Shown here piece by piece: positions 23,194 through 32,207 of a stretch of DNA of 53,273 nt (the first letter of the stretch is position 1; each line of letters starts with the position of its first letter). Below the pieces are notes generated by a model, which searched no databases, was not told the DNA's origin, and was given only the letters and a program-made list of their open reading frames with translations. Source of the stretch: Pseudoalteromonas denitrificans DSM 6059 (GTDB lineage Bacteria > Pseudomonadota > Gammaproteobacteria > Enterobacterales > Alteromonadaceae); the NCBI RefSeq assembly GCF_900112265.1, contig NZ_FOLO01000039.1, forward strand, positions 1-53,273, written 5' to 3'. A program made the translations under genes and the position numbers.

Positions 23194-24336
23194 ATGTTGC
23201 AACTTAGGTCGAGACAATCTCAAATACGAAAAAGAAATACAGCACATAAGGTTTACGTCCCTAAAAATGCACGTGATAACCAATATATATTACTTGAATT
23301 TTCGCCTAACGACATTTTGATTGAGAAAGCATATGATCATGCTTTACCTTCACATGGCTTTGATAGTTTTTATCGTTTTATCAGCAATGAGTTTTTTAAG
23401 TTATGTTATAAATATAATTTAACAAATGCTCATTTCATTGCGAAAAACAAATTAATAAAAGTAAGATTTTCCGATGAAGCTCAAGTTATTGAAACAGAAC
23501 AACAAGTAATATTTTTCTATAATCCACAATCCCATACAGCAATTAGAACTTTTTATGATAAAAATAAACTCACAAAAAAAATCCAACTCTTATTTTTAGC
23601 AACAGGAAGTGAAATCAGAGAAAATGCCGCTCACTTTCATATCAAAATATTAAATTTAATGCACGAGCTTTCTGATGTCATGTCAGTCCCTTTAAATAAA
23701 ATAAAAATAAAAGATCATCAACATCTTACGTTCGATCTTTTCTCAACAGATAAAAATGATAAAGCGACTAAAACCCATGGCTTTAGGAAGCTTGTTGATA
23801 GGTACTATCAGCAAGCTTTACCTATACCCCAAAAAAGTAAAAATCAAACTTTTTCAATTGCCAGCTTGCCAATAAATACAAAGTTACTACAACAATTTGA
23901 TATAGATATCACAACGGATGAGCCATATAAAATGTTATATCAGCATATCTCAGATTTGTTTATTAGAGTCGCTAAAAGCTATCAATTGGAGCAATTAGTC
24001 ATGGTTGCAAATGCAAAAACTCCCGTTTTAAGGCAAACTGAAAATAACTTTACTTCTATTCAAACTGAACTAGTACATTTAGGATTAAGTTCCCATAATG
24101 AAAATGATACGTGCATTAATTTATGGGATAGTACCTCACTTGTAGGCACTATAAATCTTATATTTATTGCCACTGATACAGATTTACACAAAAGAAGTTA
24201 TGGGAAATTTGTTAATAACTTAATGTTAGCGACCAAAGAAATAGCAACAACTCTGGGATATGAACCAAAAAGTGATACGTTAATTTTAAGGTTTTATCAG
24301 CACTTATCTTATAGGGATAATATGAATTTGAGATAA
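23194..24336 (+). CDS. Internally duplicated protein, DUF3083-like
   Basis: ATG 23194 follows AAGGA by eight bases, which is better than an upstream TTG. The 380-residue cytoplasmic protein has VYVPKNARDNQYILLEF near its start, as I recall for DUF3083 proteins of marine gammaproteobacteria; this link is from memory and uncertain. The two halves repeat: SFYRFISNEFFKLCYKYNL and MLYQHISDLFIRVAKSYQL, then KIQLLFLATGSEI and TINLIFIATDTDL. This indicates an ancient duplication. No catalytic motif is visible, and the function is unknown. Confidence 0.7.
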   Translation: MLQLRSRQSQIRKRNTAHKVYVPKNARDNQYILLEFSPNDILIEKAYDHALPSHGFDSFYRFISNEFFKLCYKYNLTNAHFIAKNKLIKVRFSDEAQVIETEQQVIFFYNPQSHTAIRTFYDKNKLTKKIQLLFLATGSEIRENAAHFHIKILNLMHELSDVMSVPLNKIKIKDHQHLTFDLFSTDKNDKATKTHGFRKLVDRYYQQALPIPQKSKNQTFSIASLPINTKLLQQFDIDITTDEPYKMLYQHISDLFIRVAKSYQLEQLVMVANAKTPVLRQTENNFTSIQTELVHLGLSSHNENDTCINLWDSTSLVGTINLIFIATDTDLHKRSYGKFVNNLMLATKEIATTLGYEPKSDTLILRFYQHLSYRDNMNLR

Positions 24337-24353
24337 TGAATAATAAAGTTTGG

Positions 24354-24587
24354 CTAATCTCTTAACTTTATATTTGGTTTTCGATCTACTTCACCTTCTT
24401 CATCAATTGAAATAATAGATTCTTCTAAGGTCACTACAGCTAAGTTCCCTTCAGGCATATGGCGAATGAAAGCCAATTGATAGCCAAACTGGCCAACATC
24501 ACTCAGTGAAAGTTTTTGAGCAAGTGTTAATTCATTTAGTAACTCTTGAATTTTAAGTTCTATATTTTTGCGTTTATCTTCACTCAT
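24354..24587 (-). CDS. Small conserved-looking protein, unknown function
   Basis: The 77-residue protein starts at ATG 24585-24587 (MSEDKRKN); an in-frame TTG at 24602 would add five residues. An N-terminal helix, KNIELKIQELLNELTLAQKL, precedes a short beta region (QLAFIRHMPEGNLAVVTLEES). It is acidic, soluble and without known motifs. It is convergent with the duplicated-domain gene, 17 bases away, and both are followed by other genes on their own strands. The weak ribosome-binding site lowers certainty. Confidence 0.55.
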   Translation of the reverse strand: MSEDKRKNIELKIQELLNELTLAQKLSLSDVGQFGYQLAFIRHMPEGNLAVVTLEESIISIDEEGEVDRKPNIKLRD

Positions 24588-24732
24588 CGTGTTGATTTTC
24601 AATATATTTCAAATATACATAATAAAAGTATAGACTGATAAATTAATCTATGCCAAAACGAAAACTGTAATAAGTAAAAAATACCCAAAAATAAATTTAT
24701 ATTTTTGGGTATTTAAAAGAAATAAAAAAACA

Positions 24733-26379
24733 CTACATATTGGGGTAATTTGGACCACCACCACCTTCAGGCGTCACCCAGGTAATATTTTGTGCAGGAT
24801 CTTTAATATCACACGTTTTACAATGTAAGCAGTTTTGACCATTAATTTGAAAGTGTGCACCACTTTCATCTTCAATCACTTCGTATACGCCAGCAGGGCA
24901 ATAGCGCTGAGCTGGTTCTAGATATTTAGGTAAATTCTGTGTTATTGGAATAGCCTGATCTTTTAATTTTAAATGACATGGCTGATCTTCTTCATGATTT
25001 GTATTAGATAAAAATACCGATGATAATTTATCAAAACTTAATTTTGAGTCAGGTTTGGGATAATCAATTGGGCTATAATCTGAAATAACCTTCAATTGTG
25101 CGTAATCAACTTTATTATCGCGCAAAGTAAAAGGAAGTCTGCCCTTGCAAATATTTTGATCAATGAAATTAAAAGTCCCGCCTAAAATAGCACCAAACTT
25201 ATGCATTGCAGGGCCGAAATTACGACTTTGTTTTAATTCTTCATACAACCATGAGTCTTTAAATCGCGTTTCAAATCCGGTTAACTCTTTTGCGCCATTA
25301 CAGCCATTATTTAGAGCAGAAAAAACTTCCTCAGCAGCCAACATACCTGATTTCATCGCGGTATGTGTGCCTTTAATTTTGGCAAAGTTTAATGTACCTG
25401 AGTTACAACCAATCAATAACCCCCCCGAAAATGTCATCTTAGGTAACGCATTAAATCCCCCTTTAGTGATAGCTCGTGCACCATATGAAACTCGCTTAGC
25501 GCCTTCTAAATATTGTTTTAATACAGGATGATGTTTAAGCCGTTGAAATTCATCAAAAGGGCTTAAGTATGGGTTCTCATAACTTAAGTCAACTATAAGC
25601 CCAACAACAACTTGGCAGTTTTCTGTATGGTATAAAAAGAAACCACCACCTGTACCTTTGCTCAAAGGCCAACCAGAACCATGTAAGACTAAACCAGGCT
25701 GATGTTTATCAGGGGTTATATCCCATAATTCCTTTAATCCTAAGCCATAATGCTGTGCGTCATTGTCTTTATCTAAATCAAATTTTTGATATAACTCTTT
25801 TCCTAAATGACCACGACATCCTTCAGCAAACAAAGTATATTTTGCATGTAATTCCATGCCTTGCATATAACTGTCTTTTTCTACTCCTGACTCACTTATG
25901 CCCATGTCTCCAGTTGCAATTCCTTTAACTGAACCATCTTCATGATATAAAATTTCAGATGCTGCAAAACCTGGAAATATTTCAACGCCAAGCTGTTCGG
26001 CTTGTTCACCCAACCAACGACATAGATTACCTAAACTGGCAATATAATTCCCTTGGTTGTGCATCGTTTTTGGTACAACTAAATTTGGAAATTTAATTGA
26101 CTTATTGTCACTTTGAAGCATAAATAACTGGTCTTCTGTGACTGGAGTATTCAGTGGCGCACCCATTTTTTTCCAATCTGGAAAAAGTTCTTCAAGCGCT
26201 CTGGGTTCAATGATCGCACCAGATAGAATATGCGCACCAACTTCTGAGCCTTTTTCAACCACACAAACAGTTAATTCTCGTTCAGCCTCTTTTGCTTGTT
26301 GCATTAAACGACATGCAGCCGCTAAACCTGAAGGCCCAGCTCCTACAATGACAACATCAAACTCCATTGATTCACGCAT
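24733..26379 (-). CDS. Electron transfer flavoprotein-ubiquinone oxidoreductase
   Basis: This inner-membrane-associated enzyme passes electrons from reduced ETF to ubiquinone through FAD and a 4Fe-4S cluster. The 548 residues have an N-terminal FAD motif (VVIVGAGPSGLAAACRL), GAHILSGAIIEPRAL and FAEGCRGHLG in the middle. The C-terminal ferredoxin-like region has RYCPAGVYE and NCLHCKTCDIKDPAQNITW, supplying the four cluster cysteines. Length and order fit the family. It is the last gene of an operon that also holds etfA, etfB and an acyl-CoA dehydrogenase; it follows etfA by 13 bases. Confidence 0.96.
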   Translation of the reverse strand: MRESMEFDVVIVGAGPSGLAAACRLMQQAKEAERELTVCVVEKGSEVGAHILSGAIIEPRALEELFPDWKKMGAPLNTPVTEDQLFMLQSDNKSIKFPNLVVPKTMHNQGNYIASLGNLCRWLGEQAEQLGVEIFPGFAASEILYHEDGSVKGIATGDMGISESGVEKDSYMQGMELHAKYTLFAEGCRGHLGKELYQKFDLDKDNDAQHYGLGLKELWDITPDKHQPGLVLHGSGWPLSKGTGGGFFLYHTENCQVVVGLIVDLSYENPYLSPFDEFQRLKHHPVLKQYLEGAKRVSYGARAITKGGFNALPKMTFSGGLLIGCNSGTLNFAKIKGTHTAMKSGMLAAEEVFSALNNGCNGAKELTGFETRFKDSWLYEELKQSRNFGPAMHKFGAILGGTFNFIDQNICKGRLPFTLRDNKVDYAQLKVISDYSPIDYPKPDSKLSFDKLSSVFLSNTNHEEDQPCHLKLKDQAIPITQNLPKYLEPAQRYCPAGVYEVIEDESGAHFQINGQNCLHCKTCDIKDPAQNITWVTPEGGGGPNYPNM

Positions 26380-26392
26380 ATTCTAATCTCAC

Positions 26393-27322
26393 TTACAGCT
26401 TATCAGTCAATTGTGGCAATACTTCAAACAAGTCAGCAACTAAGCCATAATCTGCAACTTGAAATATAGGTGCATCTTCATCTTTATTAATTGCAACGAT
26501 AATTTTAGAATCTTTCATGCCGGCTAAATGTTGTATTGCACCTGAAATGCCTACAGCAATATATAAATCTGGTGCAACAATTTTACCCGTTTGACCTACT
26601 TGCATATCATTAGGAACAAACCCAGCATCAACTGCTGCGCGAGATGCTCCAACAGCAGCGCCTAATTTATCTGCAACACTTTCAAGTAATGTAAAGTTTT
26701 CACCATTACCCATTCCTCGTCCACCCGAAATTATCACCTTTGCAGCTGTTAATTCAGGACGCTCTGACACTGCAACTTCTTCACTCACAAATTCAGATAT
26801 CTGTGCATCATGTACTGCTGTAATTATTTCTATTGGTGCGCTTAAATCACTTTGTTTAGCCGCATCAAAAGCAGTACCACGTACAGTGATCACTTTAATC
26901 GCATCTAATGATTCAACTGTCGCAATTGCATTTCCAGCATAGATTGGACGACTAAAAGTATTTTCTGATACCACTTTCACAATATCTGAAATTTGAGCGA
27001 CATCTAATAATGCAGCAACGCGAGGCATAAAGTTTTTACCCGTTGTTGTCGCTGGAGATACTATATGACAATAATTTGAGGCTAAATCAGTCACTAACTT
27101 AGACATATTTTCAGCTAATTGATATTGATATGCTTCACTATCTGCAATCAGCACTTTTTTAATGCCTGCAATTTTCGAAGCTTGCTGAGCAACTAAATTA
27201 CAATCAAGTCCAGCCACTAAAAGGTGTAACTCATCACCCATTTGCGAAGCTGCTGTGATAGCATTTAAAGTCGCCGCTTTTAAGATATTATTATCATGTT
27301 CAGCAATAATTAAAATAGCCAT
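26393..27322 (-). CDS. etfA: Electron transfer flavoprotein alpha subunit
   Basis: This 309-residue subunit has the FAD-binding C-terminal domain typical of EtfA: SGGRGMGNGENF, VGASRAAVDAGFVPNDMQVGQTGK and YIAVGISGAIQHLAGM. Together with EtfB it carries electrons from acyl-CoA dehydrogenases to the quinone oxidoreductase encoded next. Its ATG overlaps the last base of the etfB stop codon (TAATG), a clear sign of translational coupling. Confidence 0.97.
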   Translation of the reverse strand: MAILIIAEHDNNILKAATLNAITAASQMGDELHLLVAGLDCNLVAQQASKIAGIKKVLIADSEAYQYQLAENMSKLVTDLASNYCHIVSPATTTGKNFMPRVAALLDVAQISDIVKVVSENTFSRPIYAGNAIATVESLDAIKVITVRGTAFDAAKQSDLSAPIEIITAVHDAQISEFVSEEVAVSERPELTAAKVIISGGRGMGNGENFTLLESVADKLGAAVGASRAAVDAGFVPNDMQVGQTGKIVAPDLYIAVGISGAIQHLAGMKDSKIIVAINKDEDAPIFQVADYGLVADLFEVLPQLTDKL

Positions 27323-28071
27323 TAGATCACCTTCGCTTCATTTTTAAGTTTTTCAATTAATTCTTCAATACTATTTACTTTTATACCCGCTTGGCGTTCA
27401 GCTGGCGCTTCAACTTTCAATAATTTAGAATGTGTTTTAAGTTCAATGCCTAAATCAGCAGGAGTCTGTACGACTAATGGTTTACGTTTAGCTTTCATAA
27501 TATTAGGTAAAGATGCATAACGCGGTTCATTTAATCGTAAGTCAGTTGTTACTATAGCCGGAATATTCAATGCTACGGTTTGTAGCCCTCCATCAACTTC
27601 ACGGGTGACATGAACTTTATCGCCAATTAATTCAACCTTAGAAGCAAAAGTACCTTGAGGTATATCTAATAAAGCAGCTAGCATTTGCCCTGTTTGGTTA
27701 TTATCACTATCAATTGCTTGTTTACCCATGATGATCAAACCAGGTTGCTCAGCATTGACCACTTTGGCTAATAATTTTGCAACATTTAAAGACTCTGGCA
27801 TTGAATCAGTTTCAATATGAATACCGCGGTCAGCACCTAAAGCTAAAGAAGTGCGAATTTGTTCCTGACATGCTTTAGGACCAATAGACACAACGACCAC
27901 TTCAGTTGCAGTACCGGACTCTTTTAATCGTATTGCTTCCTCTACTGCAATTTCACAAAAGGGGTTAAGTGCCATTTTAGTGTTTGCTAAATCCACGTCT
28001 GTATTATCGGCGTTTACACGTGCTTTTACGTTATAATCAATAACGCGCTTTACTGTGACTAATATTTTCAT
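27322..28071 (-). CDS. etfB: Electron transfer flavoprotein beta subunit
   Basis: The 249-residue protein starts MKILVTVKRVIDYNVKARV and has GPKACQEQIRTSLALGADRG and the EtfB signature VTREVDGGLQTVALNIPAIVT with DLRLNEPRYASLPNIMKAK, in which the recognition loop binds partner dehydrogenases. It lies 26 bases downstream of an acyl-CoA dehydrogenase gene and overlaps etfA by one base, so the set is one transcription unit. Confidence 0.97.
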   Translation of the reverse strand: MKILVTVKRVIDYNVKARVNADNTDVDLANTKMALNPFCEIAVEEAIRLKESGTATEVVVVSIGPKACQEQIRTSLALGADRGIHIETDSMPESLNVAKLLAKVVNAEQPGLIIMGKQAIDSDNNQTGQMLAALLDIPQGTFASKVELIGDKVHVTREVDGGLQTVALNIPAIVTTDLRLNEPRYASLPNIMKAKRKPLVVQTPADLGIELKTHSKLLKVEAPAERQAGIKVNSIEELIEKLKNEAKVI

Positions 28072-28097
28072 TGTTAATCTCTTCTTAATACTAATTC

Positions 28098-29879
28098 TTA
28101 AAATTGATCTTCCGCTAACGACATAATGCTATCGCTACCAGATTGAATTATTGCGATATTTGTTTTGATCCTTGGTAATAAATGATCAAAATAAAACTGA
28201 GTCGTAACGAGCTTACTTTGTAAAAATGCTCGTTCACCTTCACCTGAATCTAACAAAGCTTGTGCTTTTAATGCTGCTTTTGCCATCAGCCAGGCACCAC
28301 AAATATAACCAAACATCATCATAAAGTTCACACTAACAGAGCCTGCAGCAGACTTATCTGTTTGCGCATTATCTAATAACCATTGACGTGCTTCACGACC
28401 AGTTGTAATGGCATTTTCAAGAGACACAGCCAAATTATTAAATTGCGGTTTTTGCTGTAATTCTTTAGCTGTCATTTCAATATCATTTAACAGTTCAGCC
28501 AATTGTTCACCTTTATCAAATAAGGTCTTACGGCCAACTAAATCAAGTGCCTGAATACCCGTTGTGCCTTCATATATTGTTAAGATTCTTGCATCACGAT
28601 AATGTTGCGCAGAACCTGTCTCTTCAATAAAGCCCATGCCACCGTGAATTTGCGTGCCTAAATAAGTTATTTCTTGTGCCAGCTCAGTTAACCAACCTTT
28701 AACAATAGGTGTATATAACTCTACTCGTGAGAAGTGCTTTGTTTTATCTTGGGCATTTTTAGCATATCTGCTTTTGTCGGTTTCATTACTTGCAACATAA
28801 GCCAATGCACGCATCGCTTCAATGCTTGATTTCATTTGCATTAACATACGGCGCACATCTGGAAACTTAATAATAGAAAAACGACTACCATCTTTATGTG
28901 TGCCTTGTATCCGTTCTTTTGCAAATTCAAGTGCTTGTTGATAAGAGCGTTCTGAGACCCCTAAGCCTTGTAGTCCAACATCTTGACGAGCATGATTCAT
29001 CATAGTAAACATATAAGATAAACCTTTATGTGGTTCACCTACGATATAACCAACAGCACCTTGGTTATCACCAAAGCTCATCGAACAAGTCGGGCTAGCA
29101 TGAATACCAAGCTTATGCTCAAGTGCTGTACAATGCGCATCATTAAGCTGACTAGTCGTATTGCCTTCTTTATCTAACAAAAACTTAGGCACGACAAATA
29201 ATGAAATCCCTTTTACGCCAGAAGGCGCATCAGGTAAACGTGCAAGTACCAAATGAACCATATTTTCTGTCATTTGATGGTCACCCCAGGTAATAAAAAT
29301 CTTTTGCCCTGAAATTAAATAATGATCCGCATTTGGAATTGCTTTTGTTTTAATCGCAGCTAAATCAGTACCAGCATCGGGTTCTGTTAAATTCATGGTG
29401 CCAGTCCATAAGCCACTGATCATATTAGGCAACCAAGTATTTTTTAACTCTTCACTTCCATGGTGCTTAATGGCAGATATCGCACCTTGCGTTAGCATAG
29501 GACATAACGAAAATGCTAAATTTGAACTTTGCCAAATCTCATTAATTGCTGTGCCAAACAAATTAGGTAAATTTTGCCCGCCATATTCTTCTTCAGCAGT
29601 AAGTGAAGACCAACCATTTTCCATATATTGTTGATAAGCTTCTTTGAAACCATCCGCTTGTTGCACTTTGTTATCTTTTAAACTCGCTCCTTGGTTATCA
29701 CCAGAAGTGTTTAAAGGTGCAATCACATCTGAGCCTAACTTTGCAGCTTCTGTTAAAATAACCGATGCAAATTCACTATTAATATCTGCTAAACCTGCGT
29801 TTTGACAAAAGCTATCAAATTCAACAATTTCTTTTATAACAAAATCAACATCTTTATATGGATGGTTGTACTCACTCAT
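28098..29879 (-). CDS. Acyl-CoA dehydrogenase, ETF-linked
   Basis: The 593-residue enzyme has TMNLTEPDAGTDLAAIKTKA, GQKIFITWGDHQMTEN, HGGMGFIEETG and YEGTTGIQALDLVGRK, in which Glu of YEGT is the expected catalytic base. It belongs to the same long form as the enzyme at 9508-11328. It is the first gene of an operon with etfB, etfA and ETF:quinone oxidoreductase, so a complete route from acyl-CoA to ubiquinone is encoded together. A divergent AraC-type regulator starts 200 bases upstream. Confidence 0.94.
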   Translation of the reverse strand: MSEYNHPYKDVDFVIKEIVEFDSFCQNAGLADINSEFASVILTEAAKLGSDVIAPLNTSGDNQGASLKDNKVQQADGFKEAYQQYMENGWSSLTAEEEYGGQNLPNLFGTAINEIWQSSNLAFSLCPMLTQGAISAIKHHGSEELKNTWLPNMISGLWTGTMNLTEPDAGTDLAAIKTKAIPNADHYLISGQKIFITWGDHQMTENMVHLVLARLPDAPSGVKGISLFVVPKFLLDKEGNTTSQLNDAHCTALEHKLGIHASPTCSMSFGDNQGAVGYIVGEPHKGLSYMFTMMNHARQDVGLQGLGVSERSYQQALEFAKERIQGTHKDGSRFSIIKFPDVRRMLMQMKSSIEAMRALAYVASNETDKSRYAKNAQDKTKHFSRVELYTPIVKGWLTELAQEITYLGTQIHGGMGFIEETGSAQHYRDARILTIYEGTTGIQALDLVGRKTLFDKGEQLAELLNDIEMTAKELQQKPQFNNLAVSLENAITTGREARQWLLDNAQTDKSAAGSVSVNFMMMFGYICGAWLMAKAALKAQALLDSGEGERAFLQSKLVTTQFYFDHLLPRIKTNIAIIQSGSDSIMSLAEDQF

Positions 29880-30021
29880 GAAGTTTCCTTTTTTATTCTT
29901 TTTTAACGCACGTTGCTTTAATAAAGTTATTTAAACCTGCAATCATCTAACTGACAATAACAAAATAAGTCCAATAATTGATATTTTCGGACATTGCATT
30001 TAAAATTTGATACTAAATAAT

Positions 30022-30050
30022 GTGAATAATGATTTAAAGATGTTATTCAC
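30022..30050. promoter_or_regulatory. Inverted repeat and GGACAT copies between the ACAD operon and araC-type regulator
   Basis: GTGAATAA at 30022-30029 and its exact complement TTATTCAC at 30043-30050 form a dyad. GGACAT occurs at 29989-29994, 30051-30056 and 30071-30076. The region is the divergent promoter of the acyl-CoA dehydrogenase/ETF operon and the AraC-type regulator, so these are candidates for binding by the regulator itself. Confidence 0.45.
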
Positions 30051-30079
30051 GGACATATTTGACTTATATTGGACATTTC

Positions 30080-31093
30080 ATGAGTTTAGTTCATCATTCC
30101 ATATCCATACATTTTGTTATTACTTTAATCAAAGCTGCTAAACGCAAAGGTCTGGATTACGAACTGTTATTACAAAAAGCAAACCTCAATCCACATATGC
30201 TGACAAACTCACAACTGAGGATCACACCAAATCAATTTAGTAAACTTATGAGAGAGCTATGGATCATGGGTGACGATGATTTTTTAGGTTTAGCAAAACA
30301 AAAGTGTCGCCATGGTGTATTTACATTGATGGCAAAACAAGCAGCAAACTGCCCTAACTTAGAAAGTATTTTTCGCCATATGTGTCATTTTTATAATTTA
30401 ATCACTGACAGCATTCGATTAGATTTTAAACTTGAAGGTGATTTGGCATATCTGTCTATGAAAGTAATAGATCCCGGTTTAGACCCCGATTTTTCATTGC
30501 ATGAATTTTTAATGTTAGTGTGGCATCGCTTTCCCAGTTGGTTAATAGGACAACATCTTCCTCTAAAAGCAATATTACTAACCTATGAACAACCAAAGCA
30601 TGTTGGCGAATATCGTTTAATGTACCCTTGCCCAGCTTCTTTTGCACAAGACTCAAATACCCTTATTTTTGAAGCTCGGCATTTGAAAATGCCTGTAGTG
30701 CAAACTTCAAATGCTTTAAGATCATATTTACGCAGATCACCAATAGATTGGTTTACTCGACAAGCATATTATCAGGTTTTCACTCAACGTGTTGTAAGTT
30801 ATCTTGAAAATAGCGAACAGTTAGCACTGACCAGCATGGATGATATTGCTAAACAATTCCATGTAACTACTCGCACTTTAAGACGAAAATTAAACGATGA
30901 AGGTACTCGGTTTCAAACTTTAAAAGATAATGTGCGACGCGACACAGCAATTCATTATTTAAGCCAACCTAACGTGCCAATAGCACAGATAGCCAGGGAG
31001 TTAGGTTTTTCAGAACCCGCTGCTTTTACTCGTGCTTTTAAATTATGGACAGGTGTCTCACCAAAGATTTATAGAGCTAGCCCCAAAAGATAA
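30080..31093 (+). CDS. AraC-family transcriptional regulator of the OruR/ArgR-like type
   Basis: The 337-residue protein begins at ATG 30080 (MSLVHHSIS); the upstream in-frame TTG is less likely. An N-terminal ligand-binding domain of the AraC_N/arabinose-binding type (ALLKAA-like N-terminus, LMRELWIMGDDDFLGLAKQ) is followed by two helix-turn-helices: MDDIAKQFHVTTRTLRRKLN and IAQIARELGFSEPAAFTRAFK, then WTGVSPKIYR. Family members often control fatty-acid or amino-acid catabolism. It is divergent from the acyl-CoA dehydrogenase/ETF operon, so it probably controls that operon in response to a fatty-acid-derived ligand; this is inference. Confidence 0.9.
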   Translation: MSLVHHSISIHFVITLIKAAKRKGLDYELLLQKANLNPHMLTNSQLRITPNQFSKLMRELWIMGDDDFLGLAKQKCRHGVFTLMAKQAANCPNLESIFRHMCHFYNLITDSIRLDFKLEGDLAYLSMKVIDPGLDPDFSLHEFLMLVWHRFPSWLIGQHLPLKAILLTYEQPKHVGEYRLMYPCPASFAQDSNTLIFEARHLKMPVVQTSNALRSYLRRSPIDWFTRQAYYQVFTQRVVSYLENSEQLALTSMDDIAKQFHVTTRTLRRKLNDEGTRFQTLKDNVRRDTAIHYLSQPNVPIAQIARELGFSEPAAFTRAFKLWTGVSPKIYRASPKR

Positions 31094-31124
31094 CATGCGT
31101 TAATCTAATTAAGGTATTTCAAAA

Positions 31125-32156
31125 ATGGATAGCTCAATAATGCCCCAAAACAAAAAACCAGTTAAACAACGACTTGCCATTATCACCTCAGGTGGTGATG
31201 CCCCTGGAATGAATGCTTCAATTAGAGCTATCACGCTAAAAGCACTACAAAATGGCTATGATGTAATCGGTTTTATTGCAGGGTTTCATGGTTTGATCAA
31301 TGCTGAATTTATTCAATTGGATTTAAAATCTGTCGACAATATTATACACAAAGGCGGCACCATCTTAAAAACTGCACGCTGTAAAGACATGTTTAATGAG
31401 CAAGGTGTCAAGAAAGCGAGTTGCACACTTAATAATTTAGATATTGAATCACTCATAGTTATAGGAGGTGATGGCAGTTTTAAAGGCGCACAAGCTTTAA
31501 GTGAATACTGGCATGGTCAAATTATTGGCATTCCAGGCACCATAGATAATGATATCAATGGCACAGATCAAACCATAGGCTTTTGGACTGCCATCGATAC
31601 GGCACTTGATTGTATCGATAAAATAAGAGATACAGCCGATGCATTTGACCGTATTTTTGTCATTGAAGTTATGGGCAGGGACTGTGGTTTTATTGCGATG
31701 GAATCAGGTATCGCATCAGGTGCACAACAAATCATTTGTCATGAGCTAATAAGTGACGAAGCCGACTTTATTCAACAGTTACTGATTTCTATAAAAAAAG
31801 CTTCTAAGCAAAGCTATCCCCAAAGCTATGTTATTGTTGTTGCTGAAAATGCTTTATCTTTTTCAACCGCTGAATTAGCAAAAAAGATTTCAGAATATAC
31901 TCAAGTAGATACCAGAAGCGCTATTTTAGGCTATGTTCAAAGAGGTGGAGCCCCTGTTGCTATGGACCGTGTTTTGGCAACACAATTGGGCATAAAAGCT
32001 GTAGAAGCTATAAATAAACAAAAAAGAAACCTCATGATAGGCATGAGTAAAGGTGAAATTATTACTTTTCCTCTATCGCAAACAGGGCTCAAAAATAAAA
32101 CTAATAAAGATTTAATTAAACGACTTGAACAGTTTAGTTTTAACCTCACCATTTAA
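31125..32156 (+). CDS. pfkA: ATP-dependent 6-phosphofructokinase
   Basis: The 343-residue protein has the ATP-site TSGGDAPGMNASIR and VIGGDGSFKGA, where the Gly after GGD marks ATP rather than pyrophosphate use. It also has the catalytic PGTIDNDINGTD with its general-base Asp, EVMGRDCGFIAM and LGYVQRGGAP. It phosphorylates fructose 6-phosphate in glycolysis. It starts 31 bases after the AraC regulator and may be read through from it. The neighbouring zwf gene at 40804-42267 covers the entry to the pentose-phosphate pathway. Confidence 0.95.
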   Translation: MDSSIMPQNKKPVKQRLAIITSGGDAPGMNASIRAITLKALQNGYDVIGFIAGFHGLINAEFIQLDLKSVDNIIHKGGTILKTARCKDMFNEQGVKKASCTLNNLDIESLIVIGGDGSFKGAQALSEYWHGQIIGIPGTIDNDINGTDQTIGFWTAIDTALDCIDKIRDTADAFDRIFVIEVMGRDCGFIAMESGIASGAQQIICHELISDEADFIQQLLISIKKASKQSYPQSYVIVVAENALSFSTAELAKKISEYTQVDTRSAILGYVQRGGAPVAMDRVLATQLGIKAVEAINKQKRNLMIGMSKGEIITFPLSQTGLKNKTNKDLIKRLEQFSFNLTI

Positions 32157-32207
32157 ATTATAATTATTATTTCAAGTCATAAATTGGGTTTATACTAAAA
32201 TATAATA

